Shown here one piece after another: positions 1 through 5,201 of a stretch of DNA of 5,288 nucleotides. The position numbers were made by a program, and so were the translations under genes. The notes beneath the pieces were generated by a model that made no database searches, was not told the DNA's origin, and saw only the letters and a list, made by a program, of their open reading frames with translations. Numbering within the stretch: position 1 is the stretch's first letter; every line of letters begins with the position of its first letter. This DNA comes from an uncultured Ruminococcus sp. (GTDB lineage Bacteria > Bacillota_A > Clostridia > Oscillospirales > Ruminococcaceae): positions 1 through 5,288 of the forward strand of contig CACZPE010000384.1 of the NCBI GenBank assembly GCA_902782875.1. The letters run 5' to 3'.

Positions 1-452
1 TGTATCGCATCAACGGGATCGCCGTTTGTCTTCTTGTAGTAGTAATCCACAAGCTTTACCGCAACCTCGGTATCGGTCTGTGTCTTGAAGGTATAGCCCC
101 TCTTGAGGAGCTTTTCCTTGAGCTCCTTGTAGTTTTCTATTATACCGTTGTGTACGCCTACAACCGTGCCGTCATCCGAGGTATGGGGATGGGCGTTTGT
201 CTCTGAGGGCTCGCCGTGTGTAGCCCAGCGGGTATGGCCTATACCGCAGGTACCGTGTACAGCACGGCCCTCATCGGTCTTGTCGATAAGCTCCTTGAGC
301 TTGCCCTTTGACTTTACTATCTCGGTCTCGCCGCTGCCGTCACGCACAGCGATGCCTGCCGAGTCATAGCCTCTGTACTCAAGCTTTGAGAGCCCCTCGA
401 GAAGTATCGGGGCTGCTTCCTTTAATCCTGTAAATCCTACTATTCCGCACAT
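1..452 (-). CDS. glmS: Glutamine--fructose-6-phosphate aminotransferase (isomerizing), N-terminal part, truncated by window edge
   Basis: GlmS makes glucosamine-6-phosphate from fructose-6-phosphate and glutamine, the first step towards UDP-GlcNAc for peptidoglycan. Only the first 150 residues are inside the window; the family is normally about 600 residues, so the rest of the glutaminase domain and both sugar-isomerase (SIS) domains lie off the left edge. The protein starts MCGIVGF, giving the Cys2 nucleophile of class II (Ntn) glutaminases. Other visible motifs are EYRGYDSAG (25-33), GHTRWATHG (72-80), AHPH (87-90), HNGIIENY (101-108) and TDTE (126-129), all typical of GlmS. The start is fixed by Cys2 and by an AAAGGA site at 461-466, eight bases upstream. 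The gene lies 232 bases downstream of upp, with two structured repeats between. No glmS ribozyme was recognised upstream, so control by GlcN6P-dependent self-cleavage is not supported. The glutaminase assignment is firm; GlmS over a related amidotransferase rests on the combined motifs. Confidence 0.96.
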   Translation of the reverse strand, partial: MCGIVGFTGLKEAAPILLEGLSKLEYRGYDSAGIAVRDGSGETEIVKSKGKLKELIDKTDEGRAVHGTCGIGHTRWATHGEPSETNAHPHTSDDGTVVGVHNGIIENYKELKEKLLKRGYTFKTQTDTEVAVKLVDYYYKKTNGDPVDAI

Positions 453-520
453 AACAACTTTCCTTTATCCTTATGATATTCATTTTTATTGCAACACAAA
501 AGACCAAAACATTGTTGGCT

Positions 521-576
521 TAAAGGCTCCCTCTGGGAGGGAGCTGTCACGCCCTTAGGCGTGACTGAGGGAGCTC
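521..576. repeat. Palindromic intergenic element with two hairpins and a competing arm
   Basis: The element has a perfect 8-bp hairpin (GCTCCCTC 526-533, GAGGGAGC 537-544, 3-base loop). One base later comes a second perfect 8-bp hairpin (GTCACGCC 546-553, GGCGTGAC 558-565, loop CTTA). A second copy of GAGGGAGC at 567-574 can also pair with 526-533, so two folds exclude each other: two adjacent hairpins, or one long stem enclosing the second hairpin. It sits in the upp-glmS gap and would be in the glmS leader if transcribed from upstream. On the minus strand only a short CTTT follows the last stem, so it is a poor intrinsic terminator. The CTCCCTC...GAGGGAG design resembles dispersed intergenic repeats of clostridial genomes; that link is from memory and not tested. 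Confidence 0.75.
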
Positions 577-604
577 GCCCGAAATAATACAAAGTAACGT
601 GATA

Positions 605-656
605 TTTATTATCCGACAAGATAAACTACCGTTATACCTGCATCGGATATAATAAA
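605..656. repeat. Imperfect inverted repeat with an embedded direct repeat, downstream of upp
   Basis: TTTATTATCCGA (605-616) and TCGGATATAATAAA (643-656) are complementary apart from a 2-base AT insertion, giving a 12-bp stem with a bulge around a 26-base loop. On the minus strand the same stretch also reads as a loose direct repeat: GGAAGTTTAT and, about 35 bases later, GGTAGTTTAT. It begins about 30 bases after the upp stop. There is no T-run after the stem on the minus strand, so a terminator role is not supported. It may be an mRNA 3'-end stabiliser, a protein-binding site or the remnant of a repeat. Confidence 0.45.
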
Positions 657-684
657 CTTCCGTATAATATGCCTGCGGTCGTGC

Positions 685-1317
685 TCACTTAGTTCCGAAC
701 ATTCTGTCGCCTGCGTCGCCGAGACCGGGTACTATGAAGAGATCCTCATTGAGGCCCTCATCTACCGCTGCGCAGTAGATATCCACATCGGGGTGTACCT
801 CGTTCACCTTTGCTATGCCCTGCTCCGTGGCGATAAGGCACATGAACTTTATCTCCTTGCAGCCCTTCTCCTTGGCCATGCGTATAGCCTCACAGGCAGC
901 GCCGCCGGTAGCAAGCATAACATCAGCGATGACAGCGACTCTGTCGGATATATCACGGGGCAGCTTGCAGTAATAGCCTACGGTACCCGTGGTCTGGGGA
1001 TCCCTGAAAGTGCCTATATGGCCTATCTTCGCTGCGGGTATCATACCCATGACGCCTTCGGTCATGCCGAGACCCGAGCGGAGTATCGGCACAAAGCATA
1101 TCTTCCTGCCGGATATAACCTTTGAGCGTGCTATACCCAGCGGTGTCTGTATATCTACTTCCTTGAGCGGCAGATCTCTCATGGCTTCATAGCACATGAG
1201 CATGGATGTTTCGCTCACGAGCTCGCGAAATTCCTTGGAGCCCGTATTCACATCGCGCATAAGGGACAGCTTGTGCTGTATAAGCGGATGATCTGTGATC
1301 GTGTATTTGAGTGACAT
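685..1317 (-). CDS. upp: Uracil phosphoribosyltransferase
   Basis: This cytoplasmic pyrimidine-salvage enzyme converts uracil and PRPP to UMP and pyrophosphate. Its 210 residues match the usual family length (about 209). Visible motifs are [10 protein letters not shown] (76-85), the PRPP-binding loop DVMLATGG (132-139), and the C-terminal uracil-binding signature with DEGLN (186-190) and [15 protein letters not shown] (196-210). The PRPP loop has Val133 where the family normally has proline (DPMLATGG). The start at 1317 is supported by AAAGGACT at 1324-1331, about eight bases upstream; another ATG five bases earlier is out of frame. The gene follows the 54-codon antitoxin-like gene by 47 bases and lies three genes downstream of rpiB, a frequent upp partner in Firmicutes, so the toxin-antitoxin genes look inserted between the two. 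No clear promoter of its own was found. The assignment is essentially certain. Confidence 0.98.
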   Translation of the reverse strand: MSLKYTITDHPLIQHKLSLMRDVNTGSKEFRELVSETSMLMCYEAMRDLPLKEVDIQTPLGIARSKVISGRKICFVPILRSGLGMTEGVMGMIPAAKIGHIGTFRDPQTTGTVGYYCKLPRDISDRVAVIADVMLATGGAACEAIRMAKEKGCKEIKFMCLIATEQGIAKVNEVHPDVDIYCAAVDEGLNEDLFIVPGLGDAGDRMFGTK

Positions 1318-1364
1318 ATCATCAGTCCTTTCAGTATTATCAATGTGGAGTTACCGGCAACGCC

Positions 1365-1529
1365 TCAGTCAATATACTCGACAGATGCCACGGGCTCGTC
1401 AAATACAGCCTGTTCATCATCGGTATCATATTCCTCGTCGGTATCATGAAGTCTGCCGCCGAAAAGCGACTGGAATTTATCGAGCTCATTATCCGTAAGA
1501 GCATCGAGATACATATGCTTTATATCCAT
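1365..1529 (-). CDS. 54-residue acidic antitoxin-like orphan protein, paralogue of the upstream antitoxin
   Basis: This short gene has ATG at 1529-1527 and TGA at 1367-1365. Its ribosome binding site AAAGGTG (1537-1543, seven bases upstream) is identical in sequence and spacing to that of the antitoxin at 2201, because both lie in a perfect 29-bp repeat. The proteins are also related: LDALTDNELDKFQSLFG (residues 8-24) matches LDALSDKELEMFIYLFG of the antitoxin (11-27) at 11 of 17 positions, and both carry DEQAV further on. The orphan then diverges and stops, lacking the antitoxin's roughly 30 C-terminal residues, the part expected to hold a toxin in many type II systems. It is very acidic: 17 Asp/Glu against 3 Lys/Arg. 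No toxin gene follows; upp begins 47 bases on. It could be a decoy or anti-addiction protein, a regulator, or a decaying duplicate. Function is unknown; that it is a translated gene is inferred from the conserved start region. Confidence 0.7.
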   Translation of the reverse strand: MDIKHMYLDALTDNELDKFQSLFGGRLHDTDEEYDTDDEQAVFDEPVASVEYID

Positions 1530-1551
1530 AACACCACACCTTTCGTCTGTA
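1523..1551 (-). repeat. 29-bp perfect direct repeat, copy 1 (leader, RBS and start of the orphan gene)
   Basis: This copy is identical over 29 bases to 2195-2223. On the minus strand it holds TACAGACG, the ribosome binding site AAAGGTG, the spacer TGGTGTT and ATGGATA, so it ends a little past the second codon of the 54-codon gene. The copies are 672 bases apart and bracket the toxin-antitoxin pair. Identity through untranslated leader while the coding parts have diverged suggests recent gene conversion, duplication or selection on the leader. Confidence 0.95.
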
Positions 1552-1563
1552 TTTCAGCCGGGA

Positions 1564-1583
1564 GGCACATCATCTGATGAGCC
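1564..1583 (-). other. Small hairpin over the toxin stop codon
   Basis: On the minus strand GGC-T-CATC, a 4-base loop AGAT and GATG-T-GCC form a 7-bp stem with one T-T mismatch. The toxin TGA stop (1570-1572) lies in the loop and 3' arm. No T-run follows, so it is not a standard terminator. It could modestly affect read-through from the toxin gene to the orphan and upp, or be chance. Confidence 0.3.
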
Positions 1584-1971
1584 AGTCTTCAAGAACAATT
1601 CCCGGTATATTCCTGAAATCTTTTGTGTTGTTTGTAACAAGCGGAAGATCGTGTACAGCAGCAGTAGCAGCAATCATAATATCAAACTCTCCTACTGTAT
1701 ATCCGTTTTTCCGAAGAGATGCCCATATGCGTCCGTACTCGCCTGCTTCTTTTTCACCAAACGGTATAACGATAAGCAGACTTACTATCTCAGAAAGAGC
1801 TTGTTCCGTCTGTTCCCTTTTTTTGCTCAGTTCTATACCTTTGCGTAGCTCAGCAAGTGTTACGGATGAGATGAACAGTCCTTCATTTATCTCTTTTGCA
1901 AAGCGTATTTTCAGGTATTCCGGCTGATATCTCAACAGATATATCAATATATTTGTGTCTACCAGCTTCAT
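1570..1971 (-). CDS. PIN-domain ribonuclease toxin, VapC-like
   Basis: This is the toxin of a type II toxin-antitoxin pair, predicted to be a metal-dependent RNase that cleaves RNA when not bound by its antitoxin; the RNA target cannot be read from the sequence. Its 133 residues fit the VapC/PIN size. It has the N-terminal DTNILIYLL strand (5-13) with Asp5, the AELRKG motif (40-45) with Glu41, FDIMIAATA (96-104) with Asp97, and the C-terminal LVTNNTKDF (111-119) typical of VapC. These would supply the acidic metal-binding site. The ATG at 1971 overlaps the antitoxin stop as ATGA, and AGGGA at 1978-1982 lies six bases upstream, so translation is probably coupled. By eye the region is more AT-rich than rpiB and upp, consistent with acquisition. 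The PIN fold and toxin role are well supported; the VapC subfamily is likely, so no symbol is given. Confidence 0.92.
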   Translation of the reverse strand: MKLVDTNILIYLLRYQPEYLKIRFAKEINEGLFISSVTLAELRKGIELSKKREQTEQALSEIVSLLIVIPFGEKEAGEYGRIWASLRKNGYTVGEFDIMIAATAAVHDLPLVTNNTKDFRNIPGIVLEDWLIR

Positions 1972-2201
1972 AATTCTTCCCTCATACTCGGTGCAAAATC
2001 AGGTCTGCCGTCTGCAAGAAAATCCTCATCAAAGCCGTCAAGAGCCCTGGACAGCTTTTTATAAACGGCTTGTTCATCCAGGTCAAGTTCAGGATATACA
2101 GAAGCGTTATGATGCTTGTCGCCAAAGAGATAAATAAACATTTCAAGCTCTTTGTCCGAAAGAGCATCAAGTATTGTTATTGCCCTTTGCTTAGTATCCA
2201 T
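1968..2201 (-). CDS. Antitoxin of the PIN-domain toxin (family not recognised)
   Basis: This 77-residue protein is called an antitoxin because it lies directly upstream of the PIN toxin and overlaps it by ATGA, the standard antitoxin-first layout. It starts MDTKQRAITI, followed by a helix-like segment LDALSDKELEMFIYLFG (11-27), a spacer, then DEQAVYKKLSRALDG (42-56) and an acidic/aromatic tail with DEDFLADGRPDF (58-69). Such a tail commonly wraps the toxin in type II systems. I see no clear AbrB, ribbon-helix-helix or Phd DNA-binding motif. The start at 2201 is set by AAAGGTG at 2209-2215, seven bases away, and by its sharing a 29-bp repeat with the start of the downstream orphan gene. A short palindrome (2216-2228) just before the ribosome binding site is a candidate operator. 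The gene follows rpiB by 33 bases. The antitoxin role is inferred from context. Confidence 0.85.
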   Translation of the reverse strand: MDTKQRAITILDALSDKELEMFIYLFGDKHHNASVYPELDLDEQAVYKKLSRALDGFDEDFLADGRPDFAPSMREEL

Positions 2202-2223
2202 AACACCACACCTTTCGTCTGTA
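2195..2223 (-). repeat. 29-bp perfect direct repeat, copy 2 (leader, RBS and start of the antitoxin)
   Basis: This copy is identical to 1523-1551. It covers the antitoxin leader, its AAAGGTG ribosome binding site and the first codons. It lies in the gap after rpiB, so it marks the right edge of a 672-base unit that contains the toxin-antitoxin genes and ends at the matching copy before the orphan gene. Confidence 0.95.
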
Positions 2224-2228
2224 AGACG
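2216..2228. promoter_or_regulatory. Short palindrome before the antitoxin RBS, possible operator
   Basis: CGTCT (2216-2220), 3 bases GTA, then AGACG (2224-2228) form a perfect 5-bp inverted repeat, immediately upstream of the antitoxin ribosome binding site. Antitoxins commonly repress their own operon by binding such sites. Half of the palindrome lies in the 29-bp repeat; the other half is absent at the orphan copy, so only the complete module has it. It is short enough to arise by chance. Confidence 0.35.
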
Positions 2229-2234
2229 TTATCC

Positions 2235-2669
2235 TTATTTCTCAAGTGCTGCTATCTTGTCTATCCTGCGCTGATGTCTGCCGCCTTCAAAATCGGTGGC
2301 AAAGAATGTATCAGCTATTTCACACGCAAGGCCCGGGCCGATGACCCTGCCGCCGAGGCAGAGCACATTCGCATTGTTGTGGAGCCTTGTGTACTTGGCC
2401 ATATAGCAGTCTGTGCAGAGCGCGGCACGTATGCCGTCGATCTTGTTTGCCGCAATGGATATGCCGATACCCGTACCGCATATCAGCACTGCCTTTTCAG
2501 CCTCGCCCGAGATCACCTTGTCGCATACTTCCTTTGCAACATCGGGATAGTCAACGCTTTCCCCGTTCTCGCTGCCTGCCTCGGCAACAAGAAATCCGTT
2601 TGCTCTCAGATGCTCGGCGAGCTCCTTTCTCAGAGCATATCCGCCGTGATCGCTGCCTATTATTATCAT
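2235..2669 (-). CDS. rpiB: Ribose-5-phosphate isomerase B
   Basis: This cytoplasmic pentose phosphate pathway enzyme interconverts ribose-5-phosphate and ribulose-5-phosphate. Its 144 residues match the RpiB/LacAB family length (about 145-150). The N-terminal GSDHGG (5-10) supplies the Asp-His pair, the phosphate-binding loop CGTGIGISIAANK (64-76) contains the catalytic Cys64, and RLHNNANVLCLGGR (95-108) carries the His97-Asn-Asn segment. The C-terminal FEGGRHQRRIDKI (127-139) is typical of RpiB. The cysteine form supports RpiB; LacA/LacB or an allose-phosphate isomerase is less likely, as no other sugar genes are nearby. The start at 2669 has AGAGGG six bases upstream. It follows the methyltransferase by 31 bases and precedes the antitoxin by 33. 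Ribose-5-phosphate feeds PRPP synthesis, the co-substrate of Upp encoded downstream. Confidence 0.97.
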   Translation of the reverse strand: MIIIGSDHGGYALRKELAEHLRANGFLVAEAGSENGESVDYPDVAKEVCDKVISGEAEKAVLICGTGIGISIAANKIDGIRAALCTDCYMAKYTRLHNNANVLCLGGRVIGPGLACEIADTFFATDFEGGRHQRRIDKIAALEK

Positions 2670-2700
2670 AATGATCCCTCTTTCTATCAGTATCTCTGTA

Positions 2701-3366
2701 TCATTTTACCGCCCAGAAGCCTGCCTGAAGATATGATGTCCACAGTATATCCACAGTTGCAAAGCCGCATTTTTTCAGCATATCAAGATGTTCCTCTATC
2801 GTTATCGGGAACATCACTGTACCGCGTCTTGCTATATGCGCCTCAACATCCTCGGGGGAACGCCCGTGTTCCTTCTGATAGGTCTTCCAGCGTGTGACTG
2901 CGATGGCGTCGCTTATATCCGATGACATCCTGATATTCTCGAACGTCACGAACACGCCGCCTTTTTTAAGCGCGTCGAAGCAGCGCTTCACAGCCTGTTT
3001 CCTGCCGTTTATATCATAGTAATGGTGGCTCTGTATCGCCGTGATGATATCAAACTCGGCGATGAACGGCAGCTTGTCAGAGGGCGCGTTCACATAGCGT
3101 ATATCCCTGCCGTCAAGCTTTGCCTTCGCTTCATCAAGCATATTCTCCGACGGGTCGGCCAGCGTGAAGCGTATACCGGGCATCTCCGAAAGAGCCCTAA
3201 GTGCAAGTGTGCCCGTACCGCAGCCCGTATCGAGCCATTCGGGGGAATTCATCCCCATATTCCTCACAAGGTCGATGACCTGTGTGTGATACTCCCTGTA
3301 ATAGGGCAGCACGGATGTTATCTTTTCATCATATATATCCGAATTATAGGAAGAGCTGTTGTCCAT
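2701..3366 (-). CDS. Class I SAM-dependent methyltransferase, substrate unknown
   Basis: This 221-residue cytoplasmic protein has a Rossmann-type methyltransferase domain. Motif I is EWLDTGCGTGTLA (43-55), the SAM-binding loop. Motif II is FTLADPSENMLDEAKAK (67-83), in which Asp71 should bind the ribose of SAM. The motif IV region is FDIITAIQSHHYYD (105-118), and GGVFVTFENIR (136-146) is the following strand. The N-terminal YDEKITSVLPYYREYHTQV (12-30) recalls small methyltransferases related to CmoA, but nothing I see fixes a substrate. I chose ATG at 3366 over an upstream in-frame start at 3492: the 42 extra residues lie over the 3' end of the peptidase gene and are unlike the family, while 3366 has AAGGG and GGGG sequences just upstream. 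The gap to the peptidase stop is 16 bases, so the two genes are very likely co-transcribed. Confidence 0.9.
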   Translation of the reverse strand: MDNSSSYNSDIYDEKITSVLPYYREYHTQVIDLVRNMGMNSPEWLDTGCGTGTLALRALSEMPGIRFTLADPSENMLDEAKAKLDGRDIRYVNAPSDKLPFIAEFDIITAIQSHHYYDINGRKQAVKRCFDALKKGGVFVTFENIRMSSDISDAIAVTRWKTYQKEHGRSPEDVEAHIARRGTVMFPITIEEHLDMLKKCGFATVDILWTSYLQAGFWAVK

Positions 3367-3382
3367 AGTATTTCCCCGCCCT

Positions 3383-5095
3383 TTATTCGGAATACTTGGA
3401 GTCAACGCCCAGGTATTCCTCCAGGCACAGGCCGCTCTCATAAACCTTTGTTGCGGTATCAACGCCGAGATAGCGTATATGCCACGGCTCAAAGGTATAT
3501 CCCGTGATGCTTTCCTTTCCGAGAGGGAAGCGTATTATAAAGCCGTATTTATGAGCGTTGTCCTTCAGCCATTCGTATTCGGGAGTGCTCCCGAAGGATG
3601 CATCTATCGTGTTGAGGTCGAAGCAGAGACCTGTCTGGTGCTCTGAATATCCGGGACGCGCCGAGTAGGTGTCGGCCGCTTCCTTGCCGTTGGTCTCAAC
3701 ATACTGGTTGTATATGCTGGTCTGCCTGTCATAGCTCCTGAATCCCGAGGACACATAGATATTGAGTCCCTGTGCATTTGCAGCGGCGATAAGCTCGTCT
3801 ACAGCCGCCTGTGCATCGGGGTCCACGCCGGGATTGTAGTCTGACGGCAGGGGATAGCTCTTGTTTACTATAAGTATGCCCTCCACATAGGTAGGCTCGC
3901 TTACGTTTCTCTTTACCCTGACGGTAACATTAGACTCCACGTCGGGGTCGGATACCGACCTTACCGTGATGATGCATTCGCCCATGCCCACTGCGGTGAT
4001 ATTTCCGTTGTGATCGACAGTAGCTACATTCTCGTCTGAGGATGACCACTGCTCGCTCTTGTCATAGGCATCATCGGGGAACATGGATACTATCGGCATT
4101 ACCGTTTCGCCTATCTCCATATCCGCGGTATAGAAGGTGAGATTTATCTGCTTTACCGCGCCGGGCTCGTCATTGTCGTTTATCATCACAAAATCATCAG
4201 GTGTATCAGCCGATGCAAGTATCGTCTGTATGGGGCTCTCTGTCACAACAGGCGGTATAGCCCCTGCCGAATAGTCCATGAACAGATCGCCGTTTACATG
4301 GACGGTGACTGTTGAGAACACCTTGGGATTTGATGTGGATTTTACTGTTATAACAGCGTATCCGGGTGCCACGGCGGTGATATTTCCCTTGCCGTCAACT
4401 GTTGCTACCGCGCTGTTTGAGGATGACCATTCCTCGCCGATATCATCGGTATACGAGGGATACATCGTAACGTAGGGCATATCCGTATCGCCTACGTCCA
4501 TATCTATGCTGTTATAGGTGAGCTCTATCCTGCGCACCCTGTCATCGTCATCATCGCCGTATGCATAGTAGTTGTCGGGGTCATACACGCGCACGGTGAC
4601 TGTGGCAAATACCGCAGGGTTTGCCGCTGATTTTACCGTAACGGTGGCATAGCCGGGATTTTCACCTGTGATATAGCCCATATCATCAACTGTGCATACA
4701 TTTGTATCCGAGGATGTCCATATCTCGCCCTTGTCGCTCTCTGAAGCGTCCTCGGGATACATCGTCACTCTCGGCATGAAGCTGTCGCCTGTCTCTATCT
4801 CTATGAAGTAGTACGACAGATCTATACCGTTGATAGGTGATGGTACGGGTGTTACGGGCACTGTCACTGCAGGTGTCTCGGGATTTGCATTTGCAATCTC
4901 AGATGTGACAGACGGATCCTCTGCCCATGTCTCCACAGCAACGGTCGTTTCGGCAGGTGCCTCCGTTTCGGAGATCTCTGTCGACGGTGTATCAGTATTC
5001 TCCACCTGATTATTGCCGCCCTGGTTGTTTTTTGATACGCAGGCGGTCAGGAGTACGGCAGCAAGCGCCGCACATATCAGTTTTTTTCTGTTCAT
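3383..5095 (-). CDS. Surface lipoprotein with three Ig-like (Big_2) domains and a VanY-type D,D-carboxypeptidase domain
   Basis: This 570-residue protein is predicted to remove the terminal D-alanine from peptidoglycan peptides outside the cell. MNRKK is followed by a hydrophobic stretch and the lipobox LTAC, with Cys19 as lipid anchor. Residues 20-85 are a Thr/Glu/Pro-rich linker. Three related Big_2-like domains follow at about 88-172, 187-267 and 313-397, each with MP.V.M.P, W.SS and a G-ITA/TG-like turn before the last strands; an acidic GDDDDD run separates the first two. The peptidase covers about 402-560: SSGFRSY (449-455), SEHQTGLCFD (484-493) with zinc ligands His486 and Asp493, and EPWHIRYLG (536-544) with Glu536 as general base and His539 as third ligand. 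All M15B/VanY key residues are present. ATG at 5095 is chosen because it gives the signal peptide and has AAAAGGAG at 5102-5109; a longer frame to 5194 would extend through the promoter. D,D- versus L,D-specificity is not certain, and no vancomycin-resistance genes are nearby. Confidence 0.95.
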   Translation of the reverse strand: MNRKKLICAALAAVLLTACVSKNNQGGNNQVENTDTPSTEISETEAPAETTVAVETWAEDPSVTSEIANANPETPAVTVPVTPVPSPINGIDLSYYFIEIETGDSFMPRVTMYPEDASESDKGEIWTSSDTNVCTVDDMGYITGENPGYATVTVKSAANPAVFATVTVRVYDPDNYYAYGDDDDDRVRRIELTYNSIDMDVGDTDMPYVTMYPSYTDDIGEEWSSSNSAVATVDGKGNITAVAPGYAVITVKSTSNPKVFSTVTVHVNGDLFMDYSAGAIPPVVTESPIQTILASADTPDDFVMINDNDEPGAVKQINLTFYTADMEIGETVMPIVSMFPDDAYDKSEQWSSSDENVATVDHNGNITAVGMGECIITVRSVSDPDVESNVTVRVKRNVSEPTYVEGILIVNKSYPLPSDYNPGVDPDAQAAVDELIAAANAQGLNIYVSSGFRSYDRQTSIYNQYVETNGKEAADTYSARPGYSEHQTGLCFDLNTIDASFGSTPEYEWLKDNAHKYGFIIRFPLGKESITGYTFEPWHIRYLGVDTATKVYESGLCLEEYLGVDSKYSE

Positions 5096-5101
5096 CTCGT
5101 T

Positions 5102-5109
5102 CTCCTTTT
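5102..5109 (-). promoter_or_regulatory. Ribosome binding site that sets the peptidase start
   Basis: AAAAGGAG on the minus strand lies six bases before ATG 5095. It decides against the longer in-frame start at 5194, which lies upstream of the predicted -35 box. The preceding bases make TACAGACAAAAGG, close to TACAGACGAAAGG in the 29-bp repeats. Confidence 0.85.
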
Positions 5110-5138
5110 GTCTGTATGTCCGATGAAAATACATAATC

Positions 5139-5167
5139 ATTATATCACAACAGCCTGAGTTTTGCAA
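5139..5167 (-). promoter_or_regulatory. Strong sigma-A-type promoter for the peptidase gene and probably the cluster
   Basis: On the minus strand, -35 TTGCAA (5162-5167), a 17-base spacer and a perfect -10 TATAAT (5139-5144) preceded by TGA, making an extended -10 (TGnTATAAT). The expected transcript start is near 5132, leaving a leader of about 37 bases. It is the only convincing promoter in the window. With the short gaps downstream and no clear terminator, it may drive the peptidase, methyltransferase, rpiB, toxin-antitoxin genes and upp. Confidence 0.85.
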
Positions 5168-5186
5168 GACTTTTCTTTTCAGGTCG

Positions 5187-5201
5187 GCGGGCAAAGCCCG
5201 C
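5187..5201. repeat. GC-rich hairpin upstream of the promoter
   Basis: GCGGGC (5187-5192), loop AAA and GCCCGC (5196-5201) form a perfect 6-bp stem. On neither strand does a T-run follow directly: on the plus strand TTTTT comes only about 14 bases later, and on the minus strand the next bases are CGACCTG. It may be the remnant of a terminator of an upstream gene or part of an intergenic element. I see no gene in the rest of 5168-5288. Confidence 0.4.

Noticed and set aside
473..501. Possible glmS promoter: TATCAT (473-478) with TTTTGT (496-501) at 17 bases on the minus strand
   Set aside because: The -10 is fair but the -35 is poor, and AT-rich sequence gives such matches easily. Not strong enough to annotate.
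526..544. Intrinsic terminator for upp
   Set aside because: The stem is perfect, but on the minus strand only CTTT follows, too short a T-run for a standard terminator.
453..684. glmS ribozyme/riboswitch in the glmS leader
   Set aside because: I read the minus strand of the whole gap and did not recognise the conserved ribozyme core; the gap holds the repeats instead. A covariance-model search (Rfam glmS) would settle this.
793..1192. Plus-strand open frames opposite upp
   Set aside because: They are shadows of the upp coding sequence with no protein-like motifs or convincing ribosome binding sites.
1523..2223. CRISPR array or insertion-sequence ends for the 29-bp repeats
   Set aside because: There are only two copies, 672 bases apart, in direct orientation, with coding sequence between; no transposase and no spacer-repeat pattern.
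2070..2897. Long open frame (275 codons) on the plus strand opposite rpiB and the antitoxin
   Set aside because: It is antisense to rpiB, whose motifs are unmistakable. No recognisable domain is present and it crosses several real genes.
3367..3492. Extended N-terminus of the methyltransferase from the ATG at 3492
   Set aside because: The extra 42 residues overlap the peptidase coding end, show no domain, and the start at 3366 has a better-placed ribosome binding site.
3022..3646. Plus-strand open frames opposite the methyltransferase and the peptidase end
   Set aside because: They are antisense to well-supported genes and have no recognisable features.
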